Source of the DNA: Parus major
Taxonomy: Eukaryota; Chordata; Aves; Passeriformes; Paridae
Length of the DNA: 64,000 nt
Assembly (NCBI RefSeq): GCF_001522545.3
Contig: NC_031769.1
Span: 10,950,070-11,014,069, forward strand
Reading direction: 5' to 3'
Shown: positions 1 to 12,100 of the stretch, piece after piece
Layout: each line of letters opens with the position of its first letter
Numbering within the stretch: position 1 is the first letter of the stretch
Made by a program: the position numbers and the translations under genes
Notes under the pieces: model-generated
What the model was told of the DNA's origin: nothing
What the model saw: the letters and a program-made list of their open reading frames with translations, nothing else
Database searches by the model: none

Positions 1-588
1 ACTTCTCTTGGCAAACTGTTCCACCACCACCCTCACAGTAAAGATTTGCTCCCCAAGATTTAATCTAAATCTACTCTCTTTCAGTTTGAAGCTATTCCTC
101 CTTGTCTACTACAGCTCCTGATATACTACTAATTACTACTACTCCCTCTCCAACTTCCTTGCAGGTCCCTTCAGATACTGGAAGGTTGCTATGAGGTGTC
201 CATGCAACCTTCTCTTCTCCAGGTCAAACTTTTCCAGTTTGACTTCCTAGGGGAGGTGCTCCAGTTCCCTTAAAATTTGGTGGCCTCTTGGACTTTCTCC
301 AACAGTTCCATGGCCTCATTGTTTTGGTGGCCCCAGATGTGGATGCAGTACTCCAGGTGGGGTCTCACAAGAGCAGAGCAGAGGGGCAGAATTCCCTGCC
401 TTGACTTCTGACTGGGTTCCTTTGGATGAAGGCCAGGATTCCATCAGCTTGTTCTGCTGTGAGCACACATTACCAGCTCACATTGAGCTTTTCATCACCT
501 TCAAGCCCGTTTCCACAGGGCTGCTCTCAATCATTTCTCCACCCAATCCACCTACAATTGTCCCAAGCCAGGTGCATGGTCAGAATTG
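1..588 (-). mobile_element. CR1 LINE, 3' portion, antisense, cut by window edge
   Basis: Read on the plus strand, this is the reverse complement of an avian CR1 3' region. Recognisable blocks occur in the expected order: the 'accaccctcacagtaaag' block near 25-45, the 'ggtgctccag' block near 255, the 'tggggtctcac' block near 358-368, the 'cacattaccagctcacat' block near 468-485, and 'agggctgctctcaatc' near 518-533. The element therefore lies on the minus strand. Its extreme 3' end (the octamer tail) is to the left of the window, and its 5' end is truncated near 588, as is usual for CR1. Many substitutions and indels show it is old. The short open frames at 401-644 are translations of this repeat, not genes. 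Confidence 0.88.
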
Positions 589-2457
589 AAAGTAATATAG
601 TATATATTTTCCAGAGAATTCTTCTCAAAACCATCTTTAAGTAGGCAGGATATTAAAAACCTGACCAAACCCTATGTCTGTAAAGCATTCAGGTACCTCT
701 TTGGAGAGTGGCTTAAACCATGAGAAAATTAGTTATTCTTCCTTTAGAGCAGATTTAGCTTTGTAGTAAATAAATCCTGGGGCCACACAGGGGGAAAGAA
801 AACTTGAGTAGCTGCTCATTAAATAATCATCATCCATTCCATCCACTAAATAATATGAGAGTGTGAGGGAAAATTGCACAAATTCATAGAATTTTGTATA
901 ATAGGTAATACATATCCACCAGAGGGCAAATTATGGTAACATTTGAATTATTCTGTTCATCAATTTTATACTTCTCTTGCTATTTCTTAAAACATTATAT
1001 GTGTTAGTTGTTAATGGGTAGTGTTTCCGTCAGGAGTTTTGCTCATGTTTATTTTTAAGTCATCATATTTTACCTGATTGCTGTATTTGTTAGCTTAGAT
1101 TTATATAATTTGTGTACTAGTGCTTAGACAGCTTAGGGCCAACGAGACAGTCAAGGTCCAAATCCAATCTGCTTCATTGCTTAATTGCTGGATTCTCATA
1201 GAACATAGCGTCTAGAAGCTGGACTGTGATTAAACCTAAGCCATCATAGCATGAGGCAAGAACATGTCAGCCTCTGAGGTCCAACGCAGGAAAATAACTC
1301 AGACTGACTAGGGAGACCCCCAGGTAAGTTAACATACCTTTTTTAGTGTCTGCAGTAACTCACTGGCTTTGAAAAGTTCCTGCAGCCAAAGGATTGATTG
1401 GGGATCCTCCTTGTCTCTGCATCACTTTTCTTCATCTGCTAGATGACTACTGGAGCTCAAATGTCTTGATGTACCAACTGCTGAGACAGATGAAAACCAC
1501 TGTAGCTCATCTCTAATAGCCTGATTTTTCTGTTTTTACCAGTAAATACCTAATATTCTCTCTAGTGAGGTCTTAATGATGGCTTAGATGACAAAACTGA
1601 TATTTCTAATGGCAAGAATTCAGGTATATCTCATTTAAAATGACTGTTTCAGAATGAAAAACCGAAGAAAAATGTGATTTGCCAAACATAAAGAGAACAA
1701 TTTCAGCAATGGTAGTTGATTGCTACAGCACGGCATCTTTCAGCAAAGGATCTCCAAGGAAATTATAAATATTATTTCCTAAAATTGAATTAAACCAAGT
1801 TGTACCAGGCAGGCAGAAGACACACAAAATTTTTATCACTTTCATTCAAATTAAACTACTTTCACAGCACCTAAAATATAAGGTTCCTTTCTAATTTGAA
1901 GCTACAATGTAAACTCATTGTTGCAGAGGAATGAGATCTGCATTATTTATTTGTCCAATTTTAGTATTTTAGTGTGAACGTACTCCTCATAAACTTTCAT
2001 AAGACTTTTTAAAGTTATGAAACAAGGTACTGCTTTACATGCCTTCTGAAAAAGAGCTGATGCATCATAAACATGGCTTACTTTTTCATTTATGTGACAG
2101 TCTAGTCTTAAATTTGTGTTATCAGAAAACAAGCATAAGACTATGTAATTCAGTGATACAACTTCTAGGTACAGCTAGAATTGATGCTTGATAATTTTTT
2201 GATTCTGTGCATTATATTGGAGTGTCAAAAGTGGCAGTTCTTATTCTCAGAGATCAGAGATTTTTTTTCACATAGGTCACGTAGAGAACAGCTGCTACCA
2301 CGGAATCTGTGTTTACTTTTGAAACCCATCACGGCCTCAGTTCTAGGTACTGCATTTTGCATCAGCTCCATCCCTAACTGCAACTTCAGTTTTGCAAGAC
2401 AGAAAAGATGTATTAAAATAACTAAATGCAATTGAATGTTTCTTTTGTTTTTTCAAG
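589..2457. other. Unique AT-rich non-coding DNA
   Basis: No gene, repeat family or RNA is recognised. A 61-codon minus-strand frame at 1947-2132 has no family resemblance and is within chance expectation. Confidence 0.5.
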
Positions 2458-2658
2458 ATGGGACAATGCTCTCTGCCAGACCTCCAGAGCAGCAGTGGAG
2501 TGGAGAGCCCCAGAGGCTTCTCTGGCTCCTTCCCAGTGCCCTGTGCAATGCTCCACCTCTAGGACAGCTGCAGGAGGCAGTGAACAGAGGAAATGCCAGG
2601 CAGGCTACCACAGCATGGAATCACTTTTACAGCCCAAACCAGCAATGAACACATCTTG
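2458..2658 (+). other. Candidate exon of an unrecognised transcript
   Basis: Seen: a strong acceptor-like pyrimidine tract ending in CAAG at 2457 and a donor-like TTG|GTGAG at 2658/2659 bound a 201-base segment that is visibly richer in G and C than its flanks. The frame that starts codons at 2459 is open across the whole segment (about 66 codons, with several Cys residues). Its stop falls just past the donor, at 2660-2662. In the frame beginning with the ATG at 2458 a TAG stop appears after about 34 codons. If coding, the introns would be phase 2 on both sides. No domain or protein family is recognised. It could equally be an exon of a long non-coding RNA or a chance arrangement. No adjoining exon could be linked to it. 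Confidence 0.25.
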
Positions 2659-4264
2659 GTGAGATTTCCTTTTCAGGGGCAAGCCTACCACTTTTTCCTA
2701 GTTGTTTAGTCTCTGTACAGTAAAATTTTCAGAAAGGCTGAATTTTTACATGTAATTTAAAAAAGTAGAAGCCATGAAAATGAAAAATAAGACATCAAGT
2801 GTCTTGTTAAAATAGTTGAGGTGTCATTTCATGAATCACCCATTGCACAAATTAACATGTATTAGGAATAGACTTACATTAAAAATCTGCTTAAGAGCTG
2901 GCATTTTCTTCCTCCTGAATTGAGGTCTTATTTAATAAATCTAGCAGAGAACTCTGCTCTTTGTGTCTCTTTAAATGGCTGTATACATAATATGGGTGTA
3001 TCTGAAAACAGAGGCTTTCCTTTGTAGAATAAAGGTAAATTTTCCCTGGCATAATATTGTTTTACCAATAAGCAAGCTCACTATTCTGAAACATAACTAA
3101 ATTTGTAATATTTAAATCAGTCTATATAAGACTGATGAAATTTTCTAAATATAAATAAAAATTGCTTATAAAATATTTCTATTTGAAACTTATTGCCTTA
3201 TCTTAGCAAATTCTTCACTACCTTTATAAAACAAAAAAGCTCCTACAGTGTCATGCCTTAAAGCATTTTCTTTCACAGTGGCATTAATGGACTGATATTT
3301 ATATGTGTATTGATGTGGTTTCTAATTAATTTACTTGAGTCAGGGCTGAGCTTCTTTTCTATCAGCTATTGTAAATACGTGCACAAGTGTTCTTTCTGTC
3401 TGTGAATTATTAGGAACCTGAAGTATATAAAATAAAAAGTAGTATTCAATAGTCATCATTTAAACTTTTTAGAGGCCATTCCAGCATACCCTAGCACTTC
3501 ATTAAAAAGCTCTAAATTTTTAATGATGTCTTTGCTGATGGCCCTTGAGACAGGCTGTTCAGACAACTTTTGAGAAATACACTGAAAAGTGCATGCAGAA
3601 AGAGGTTATGTTTGGAATGATAGCTTATGGACATAGTAAATATAAAGAAAAACATATTTCATTCACTTTAGATGTGTATTAGTATAAAAGAAGTGTTAAT
3701 ATAGTGCTGCAAGGTACAGGCTGCTAAAAAGGAGAGCTAATAAAAATATTTAGAAAATAAAAATAACAGTAGTTACAAAAGGATTTTTCTCTGGCCACTG
3801 GAAGACTACAGTGCTAACTATTAACCCTCATGAATGCAAGTAAACAATAGAATTTAAGTTACTTCCAGCAAGTAGAAGACAGTTTTCAAAAACATTACAG
3901 TCTCTGCAAACTCAAAAGCAACAGGTAATTAGGGAAAAGAGCTGAAAGCTCCCAGCTTTAAAATCATGCTTTTAACTTCAAAGCATCAGAGAGTCAGTGT
4001 TTACATGCAGAGACAGAACTCATTGCAGTGTTAGCTTATGGAACTATGTAGTAAAGAGTTTTCTTGGAAAATACACTTTTAAGTGTTTCAGGTTTGAGTA
4101 ACTTATATCTTTTGGTATAAGTTACAATTCCTGCACACTGTACTCTGCAAGGATGCAAATACATGAAAACATTTTTCCCCTTACATAAAAAAGAAATGAA
4201 GTGAATCAAAAAAATCACAGAATGGAAAAAAGAATATTTTTAAACATAATTTTCCATATTTTAA
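2659..4264. other. Unique AT-rich non-coding DNA
   Basis: No gene, repeat family or RNA is recognised. The sequence is strongly AT-rich around 3000-3900 with many short A and T runs. Confidence 0.5.
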
Positions 4265-4560
4265 CTTGTCCCCTACTATCTGCCTGGACCATTCTTGGGC
4301 ACCAATAAAAGTCTGGCTGTGCCATCTTTCTTACCCTGCTCCAGGCAGGTATTTGCATGCATTGGTAAGATCCACCAAACCCCCTGAGTCCTTTATTTTT
4401 GAGCTGAGAAGCCACAGTTGGCTCAGCATCTCTTCATACGTCAAAATCTCTGAAACTCCTAATCACTCTCATGGCCCTTGACTGAACTCACTCCAACATA
4501 TCCATGGCTCTTGACCCCTGGGAGTCACAACTGATGATCCATCTTCACTTGGTCTGATCC
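4265..4560 (-). mobile_element. Degraded CR1 LINE fragment, antisense
   Basis: The plus strand carries a diverged reverse complement of the CR1 3' region. A 'ttgggcaccaat' block near 4297-4308 corresponds to the CR1 'ctgggcaccact' block. It is followed by a 'tattt...cattggtaagatcc' stretch (about 4348-4373) and then 'gctgagaagccacagttggctcagcatctcttcata' (about 4401-4436), matching the CR1 segment that normally reads as Ser/Leu-rich antisense. It lacks the octamer tail. Divergence is high, so the borders are approximate. Confidence 0.6.
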
Positions 4561-6930
4561 ACTAATCACAACATTAACTACATTCTTCTATAATACAACT
4601 GAGAATTCACACATTAGCTTAGAAATGTCTACAGCAATTTCTTGTTTTCAATTAAAAATGGCCTCATTGTTCTATGCAGAAACACAGCCTCTTCACTCTG
4701 AGCTATGTGTTTCATATATGAACAAATGAAAATATAAATCTCATTTTTAATTTCCCTTAGACAGTTTTCCAAACACATTTTTCTCTTATTTAATAAAAAA
4801 TGGCACTTTGGAATTTTCTTTCCTAGGGTGTTTGTCCACAAAAGTTTATTTCAGATGAGGCACATGCTTTTGAGTAGAATTTCTAATTCTCCTCACATCT
4901 GTTCCCATCACAGAGTAATCTGAGCACACAACATGCATTTTTCACACATGAAGCAGGCCTGGAAGATGTTGTTCAGGAGCACATCAATTGTGTTTCAGCT
5001 GCTAAAGGCATTGAGTTAAAGAGATTTGATCACATGCAGTCTGAAACAAAACACCATAAATTGTATGGGGTTGGTGTTATATTGATATCAAATAACATCA
5101 AAGTGAATAATGCCTAATCAAGAGCTTGATGCTCCCTGAAAAAAAAGTGCAATACAATCTCTATGGAGAGTTTAAATACAAGACAAGGAAATTGTTTGTA
5201 CATAAAATGTGGAAGGATGGCATTTTCTAGTTTCCAGTTTAAATCCAAAATTAACACAAAAATGTTGAAATTTTTATTAACTCAAAATGGATGACTTCAA
5301 GTAACTTGCAATTATATCTTCCCGTTATTAAAATTAAGACATATAATGTGATAACATCAGTTATATTTAGGGAAAAAATCAGATTAGGAAATACACTTGA
5401 AAAATAATTTTATAAATGAGAAAATATTCTGATCAACTTTTAAGACAGAATATTTTGCTAAAGTTCACTGGAATTCTCCAAAAAGCTTTGTGGGAAAGTT
5501 TGGGGTCTTTGAGGATTACCACTACAACTTAGAAAGTTTTAAGAAATCTGAGTCCTTTCTGAACTGGCATTAAGGCAATTACTTTGGACTAAGTTGGTAC
5601 ATTTTGGGCATGGAATTAAGGTGGTCTTTGTGTATCTGCAGATCCCAAAGGAAGAGGAGGAGGAACTGCACACACCTTGTGCCTTAGAGCAGAACTCTTA
5701 CACTGTTTGTGGGGCATGGGGTTCTAACAAACACTTATAGTAATGAAGTGCCTTTGGAACTCACTGGGATATGGTCATTACACTTGCAAAATCCTCTTAA
5801 ACCTCTTTGGCCTCAAGTCCCTCTTTCACTTGTTTCATATTCATTCATCATATAAATGATTACCTGAAGTGATCTTCAGGCTAAATGATACCACTCACAT
5901 TTTGAGTGAGTAGTCCTCTACTCTTTCCCTTGATACACTCACTTCAAATGAACTTGAGATGTAAGGAAGCTTGACAAAACCTGACCAAGGTATGAATTTT
6001 TTGATTGTCTTCAGTAGGTATTAGACAAAGCTGACTGAAAGCAAGTATCAAAACCAAGCTCTGTGAAACGATTTTGATTACCTGCTTGGAAAAGAGGGTA
6101 GAGTTTTGAGTATGGGTCAAGAGCCTGACTATGTCTCATAGATGTGCCAAAGTCCATCTTAGAATGGTTGAGATTTTTGACGCTTTCTGCTTGGAAAGGT
6201 ATATCAAACCTTGCCATTAAATATCCTGCTTCTCTTCCATAAAGTAAATAGTTCTGGAAAGCACCTTAGCAACATCAGTGTCCTAGGGGAAAAGATATTT
6301 TTCTTACTCTTAAAAAAAAAAAATCTGTATAAATTATTATTAAAATCTTAGCATTTTGGAGACTTTCAAAGTAATTTATTTCAGTACTCACAGGACCGAT
6401 TGAGTTTAATTCTTAAACTCAACTTACATTAAGTAAAATGTTTTCCCATCTCTGTATAAATAAAGAAATTTTATTCTCTTTCTCTGTATTTTGTATGAAT
6501 CTTTTATATACTATCACCTATTTTCTTTATTTTCTTTACCCTAAATAATCCTGGTTTTCTCAATTTTTTTCTTGTAGTATTCCGTTTCTTTTAGACAACC
6601 TGAGCATCTTTATTGCTTTCATCTCATCTGTTCTCATCTGATCACATAACTTGAAAAATAAAGTGATGAAAACTAGGAATAGTATTCTGTCTTAAGATCT
6701 TCCGAGTACAACATCAGTTTATTTATTTTCATTTACTTCAGGTGTTCTGCTCAAACATGCCAATACTGTGTTTGAATATTTGCAACATTCATGTCAGACT
6801 CAATCGGCTTAAGTTCAGTTTCTGATCATAATATAAGCCAAAAATTCTTTTGGCACTATTCTAATCTGTTTATTTATTCTCCATCCCATATATATGAAAG
6901 CAATTTTTTTTGTCTAGAAATAGAATTTCA
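4561..6930. other. Unique AT-rich non-coding DNA
   Basis: No gene or RNA is recognised. A 12-13 base A run sits near 6311-6323. The 68-codon minus-strand frame at 6011-6217 resembles nothing known to me. Confidence 0.5.
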
Positions 6931-6974
6931 CATTTTCATATTAAATGGAAATTTTGCATTTCCATATTAAATGG
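6931..6974. repeat. 18-bp direct repeat next to a CR1 end
   Basis: Two copies of an 18-base word ending in 'catattaaatgg' occupy 6931-6948 and 6957-6974, differ at one base and are separated by 8 bases. The second copy runs into the first bases of the CR1 fragment. It looks like a small local duplication rather than a target-site duplication, because both copies lie on the 5' side. Confidence 0.7.
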
Positions 6975-7099
6975 TCTAGTGAAAAGTGTCCCTGTTCACA
7001 GCAGGGGACCTGGAACTAGATGATGTCTAAGGTCTCTTCCAACCCAAGTCATGATTCTATGATTCTATGATTAATTCTATGATTCCATGATTCCATGAG
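6971..7099 (+). mobile_element. CR1 LINE 3' terminus, 5'-truncated
   Basis: This is the last ~130 bases of a CR1 element in sense orientation. A 'gtctagtg..aagtgtccctg' block leads to 'caggggacctggaactagatgat' near 7001-7023, then 'aaggtctcttccaaccca' near 7029-7046, and finally the diagnostic octamer tail built from ATTCTATG units at 7051-7097. The tail is longer than the usual two to four units and includes ATTCCATG variants and one interrupted unit. This is a typical severely 5'-truncated insertion. Confidence 0.92.
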
Positions 7100-8077
7100 A
7101 AATTGCAACATATATTATCTCAGAGCATTTAAATTTTTCTAGATATGAAACAATCAATTATGTCATCTGAGCAATTAATTAAACTACCCTACTTACATCA
7201 AGTGCATTGTAGATGAACATTTGTGGTACAACCCACATGCCAAAGCAGATATTTGTATACAGCCACTAAAGTCAGTTTTACAGTATGGTTTTGCACACAT
7301 CCAGTAAGCTTTGTCTGGACTTTGTGGTCCTAACAAAGAGAGTTTGAAATCTTCCTAGCATTATGTGTATGTCTATGACTTGCCTATTTACCTGTTCTTT
7401 ATGCTAATTTTTTGAAGCAAATCAGATTGGCTTTCTGTGACTTTCCTGACAAATACATGCTGACAGTTAATCATCTCCTGTCACAATCTCCAACAAGGTT
7501 GATTCTTACCTTGGGGTAATGGTGTCCATCCCTACCAGAACTGTATAACACTTGGAGAAAACTTTCTGAGCCTCCTCTCTTGTGCTTGGTGCAGAAGGGA
7601 GCTGGCTCAGCTCCACACAGGCTGTGCTCGTGCTGTAGCCCCACGAAATTTCCCTGGATAGCTCTGAGGTGCGGCCTCAGACGTGGGACTGGACACCTAA
7701 ACTGGTGGGCACTCTGGGTTTTTATTTCAGTTGACTGCTGAGCTGGATGCTCCTGGTCCCAGGGAGATTAAATGAGGCATATTTTCTGAGCTGACAAGTA
7801 AAACCAACAAGTGCTCCATGGCATTCTTTTCTGCCTTGCTCTTGCACAGTACCCCTCCATGGAGATTTTTCTGGCTTACTCCCAAACTCAACAGAAAGGG
7901 GTATTTGGGAACCTGAGAAGTTAATGAAGAGAGTACATTGACAAGGTGCTTCAAAAGATAGTGACCTTTTTTTAAATTATAATAAATTAATAGTATTGCC
8001 TTAGGGATGTTACCTAGACAGAAATCTTCACTGTCTTGTTTCCTTTGCTACTGTCCCCTTAGATCTCTGCTGACTTA

Positions 8078-8122
8078 CATGCACACATACACTCAGCACA
8101 CACAATCACACAAACATGCACC
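8078..8122. repeat. Degenerate CA-rich microsatellite
   Basis: A run of CA/CACA units is interrupted by T, G and A, with no long perfect (CA)n block. Confidence 0.7.
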
Positions 8123-8550
8123 TCTACTATAATATCTCCTGTTGCAGTCCCCACCAGCCACAGAAATGAGATCTGTCACTGGTCTAGATGATATTAACAG
8201 CTTGTAATTTTCTGTAACACTTCCTATTCCCAGGAGCTGAAAGTAAGCCAGTCAAACCCATAGCCTTGCTTTTCCAGGTTCCCTTTCTCACTACCACCCA
8301 TACTTTTAAATACAATCAGATTGGCTGGATTTGGAAGCTCAGCCACATACCTAAGTTCTTAGAGAAAATTTCCATATGTAAGTAGCCCTGGTAAATTTTA
8401 TCAAATCTGGGCATTTGAAAAATAACCAAATACTCTGGTGCTCTTCCTCCTTCATTTCAGACAGGAGCTGTACATTTTTGTCGATGATGTTAAGCATGTT
8501 AGTCAGCTGATTGCAACTCCCCTTTTCAATGGCCAAAATAAGGCAGTATT

Positions 8551-8600
8551 TAAAACAAAATAAAACAAAACAACAACCACAAAACAAAACCAAAACACCA
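8551..8600. repeat. A/C-only tract (AAAC-like)
   Basis: About 50 bases contain almost only A and C, in AAAC, AAC and AAAAC units with a single T. It is one of several such tracts in the window. Confidence 0.8.
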
Positions 8601-8839
8601 TAAATATCTCAGCATGATAGTTTAACAGATTTTTCTTGCCACAGCAAAGTAACAGTTTTCTTTGTTTAATATTTTTATATTAATGCAAGGCCTTCCTCTT
8701 ATGTTTTGTGCCCAATGTTAAATAGATGCATTTTTGAGCTCTGACTCCCTGAGTGTTCTTGTATTTTTGCTCTAAATGTATTCATAACCATGATTCTATA
8801 TATCCTTTTGCTTGAAGATCTTCCAAAAGCTTAAACCCC

Positions 8840-9150
8840 TCTCTGGAAGGTTTTATAGACAGCAATATTATCCTCTCTCAGCCTTTGTTTCACTAGACTA
8901 AATAGGTCACACTTTGATGACAGATATTTCCTTCCTTCATTCATTTAAGTACCTTGTCTCAGCATCTGTTCCACTCAGAGCTTGCCTTTCTTTTTGGTCC
9001 CTTGCAAACTTGGTTTCCAGAACCACTGCTGTAGCTCAGACAGGAGCCCTCTTGACTTTCTCCTAAGTCAGTTGATTATCTTTTGCATTTGCTTTTAGGC
9101 ATGAATTATATCCATGCTCTTTGAATGTAATCCTTTTCACTTTTTCCAGT
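8840..9150 (-). mobile_element. Very old CR1/L3-like LINE relic, antisense
   Basis: The order of short blocks resembles reversed CR1/L3 3' sequence: 'cctctctcagcctttgtttcactagactaaa' near 8871-8901, 'tctgttccactcagagcttgcctttcttt' near 8965-8993, and 'ccagaaccactgctgtagctcagacaggagccctcttgac' near 9017-9056. These correspond to the CR1 antisense blocks about shared aggregation, 'gaccagaactg' and 'tccagatgaggtctcacc'. Similarity is weak, borders are approximate and the subfamily is unknown. Confidence 0.4.
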
Positions 9151-12100
9151 GAGGTTGTTTTAATGAGGAGGATAAGGGATATATCCACTTAGCAATCAGT
9201 ATAAAATCAGATAACATTATAAATTGATACAGTACAGATATATTTTTCTGACTGTTATTTTTCACGCAGAGGTGCTTTGACCTTGTTTCATTTAATTTTC
9301 CTCCATAAATCATTTTGAGATGGCTGGTTAAAGCCAGTCCACATTCAGATGACTGTCTGTACCTTGAAAAGGAAACAAAATATCAGAAAATATCAGATTT
9401 TTTTTTTTAAAGCACAATCTCATGAAGTTTTCAAATTTTCAGGCCCAGTTCTATCAGACTGCTGAAAAAAAATCATACTCACTCTCTGATCTTGATTTTT
9501 CCAGCTGAATACTGATGAAACTTATTTAGTTTTTAGTCACGTCTTCAATGTCATTTGATGTTTAAGTAATAACTTCACATTTAGACACATTGTAATTTAC
9601 ATCCTTACATCACAATATTTTAATGGGTTTGCTTCTAAAAGTAATGGCTGACCTTTAAATAAACAAGTATGATGTGATTGCAAGAATCAAAGTTCAGTTT
9701 TATTGTTATGTTATGTATGGATAAATTGCATGAGATTATGATATGGTAAGCAACATTGGAAAGGGGCTATATTTCACTTTGTTCCTTGAAAAGTTTAAAA
9801 ATTCAGGTCCTTGCTTATATAATGGACAAATGTATCATTTTTACTTACACCTATATATATGTAAACTTCAAATTTCATTTATCTTCAGGAAAGTTTATAT
9901 ATTGCATATAATGAACAGGTTATAAAAATATATTTATTAATGAGGATAAAAAATGAATTGCATCATCTAGTTTAATCATGCTTACTCTTTTCCCACAGTA
10001 GATTTTTTTTTTTTTTAACTGATGTATTAACTGGATATTTAGAAGGGTAATTACAGAGTTTTGGGCTTCCCATGAGTTTATTTTTTTTTTCACTAGAAAG
10101 AATTTCAGAATTTGAGATAGTGAGGGCTTTTGAGCTTGAAATCTGTTATATGATTTGCTAACTAATTTTTTTTTTGCTTTCTTTTGTCTGAGTGGGCTGA
10201 AAATATTTAGTAGAATGCTTGATAGAATGATGAACAAAATAAAATAAATCTATTATTCTATATTAGCCTCTACGCTCCTCAACTATTGACTCAGATTTCA
10301 TTAGATTTCTTTTTTTACCAAATCCATTCTCACAAATTCACAGAGAAATAAATGCCTTCTCAATTTTACCTCCTCTTCTTGGAACCTGGGAGATGCCTGT
10401 GCTCAGGATGTGCATAGATGCATGGTCAGCTGTTCATGTTTAATCTGGTGATGCACTGAACCAAAGGGATATGAGCTGCTCAGCAAGCCCCTGGTACCTC
10501 ATGTAACCTCCCAGGGTGTATTACTTATAAAAATAATGAACAATAGTGAAGGAAATAATTTGTATTTGAAAACATCCTTTGATTTTGGAACAGCTTCCAG
10601 TATTTTATCTCATGGAAGTTGAACAATGATGCCACTCATTTAAGGATACAGAACATCCTTCCCATGACTTCCATGCTTGGAGCCTTCCACTCCTGGCTGG
10701 GGAATGGTGCTCACATTCCTTATGTACAGGAGCCACAGTAGAGTTTCATTAATTAGAAGTGTCAAGTGTGTGCTCTTAGAGAGAAAATCTGTCAGCTAAA
10801 GTATAAAGAAACATCTCTGATAAAAAACTGACTTCTGTCTGTAACAGCACTTAAACAGCTCACAACAAATGAAACATCACATTATTTTTTTTTTTCTAAA
10901 AAAAGAAGACAAAAATTTCCTTTCACTCTTCTTTTCACACAGGAAATTTATTAAAATCAGTCTGAATAACTGGAATCTAGGAAAAAAAAATCTGAGTATA
11001 TAAAGAAAGCTTTGGTGAAATGTCAGATGCCATAATTCATCTAAGCTTCCAGAGAGGAACTGTGATGATACCTTCTGTCAAGTTCACACGAAGATTCCTT
11101 ACCCAAAGAGATAAACTGTCTCTGCTTTCATTTGAAAAAGCCTGTCATGATTTGATGAATCAAGAGAAGTTGGATGGACTGTTTCTTAGGAATCTTATAA
11201 CTCCTCCATTAATCAATCAGCTCATGGAGAAAATGGAAACAGAAACACTTTCCACTCTTATTGGTCTTGAAAGAGGTTAATGGTGATGCCATATGACCAT
11301 TGGTTTATAATGGCCATCTCTAAAAAGGGAAGAACATCCAGTGTGTTTTACACTTCTGCTGGTTAACAGTAGCCAAAAAGTCACTGACCCCATCAGTTTG
11401 TCTGTTACTATGAGAAGGCATGACAATCCAGACAAATTATAACTATTAGAGTAGCAAAATGAGTTCTGTGCTGAAGGCAAAACAGATTATAAACAAGCAC
11501 TCAAGGAGATCCACATCAATGATAGTGAAATTTAAGTAATAAAATTAATGTTAACACAGGAAAGTATTTGACACAAAAACATCTTCTCTCAGAAAACAAT
11601 TTCTCATAATGAGTGTGAAAATCTGATAGTCTAAATATGTCAGGTCGATCTTAGTTATTTTAAATTAGTGAATTGGATTTAGAGTTTACTATATTGTAGA
11701 TTCCTGAGTAAATAAAGAATTAAATATTAGGGCACAGTCAATATACATAATCCTAAAGAATCAAGTTAAGTGGTTTAAAACACTCTTAACTGAAAATAGA
11801 CTTCTTAAAGTTGGGTCCATCTTTATATTGCACTTCATTACATAAATGCTTTTCAATTGGCACTGTTAGAGAAATTATAGATATTTTGTTTCTGCATCTA
11901 GCATTCTTCTGCTAGTATTTTTCTGCTATTCTGGGTATTTTTAACATTAAAGTTAAATTCATGCTTTTTGGCTTCCTTGTAGCATCTGTTTTATGGCAGC
12001 AACACACAGTGTGTGTCATGTACTATAGCCAAGGAACATATGCTGCAAATAAACAAGAAATGTATGAATTTGTATTTAACACTAGGAATCTAGAGAGTCT

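Larger units (their letters stand above)
7100..8839. other. Non-coding DNA with two low-complexity tracts
   Basis: Mostly unique AT-rich sequence. A GC-richer patch at about 7560-7720 has no recognised origin. CA-rich sequence lies at 8078-8122 and an A/C-only tract at 8551-8600. The minus-strand open frames at 7727-7954 and 8351-8593 have no recognisable product, and the second reads partly through the A/C tract. Confidence 0.5.

Noticed and set aside
11020..11280. 86-codon plus-strand frame with a protein-like look
   Set aside because: No family could be named. A good acceptor at 10942 lies upstream, but an in-frame TGA at 10993 separates it from the frame. Frames of this length are expected by chance in 64 kb.
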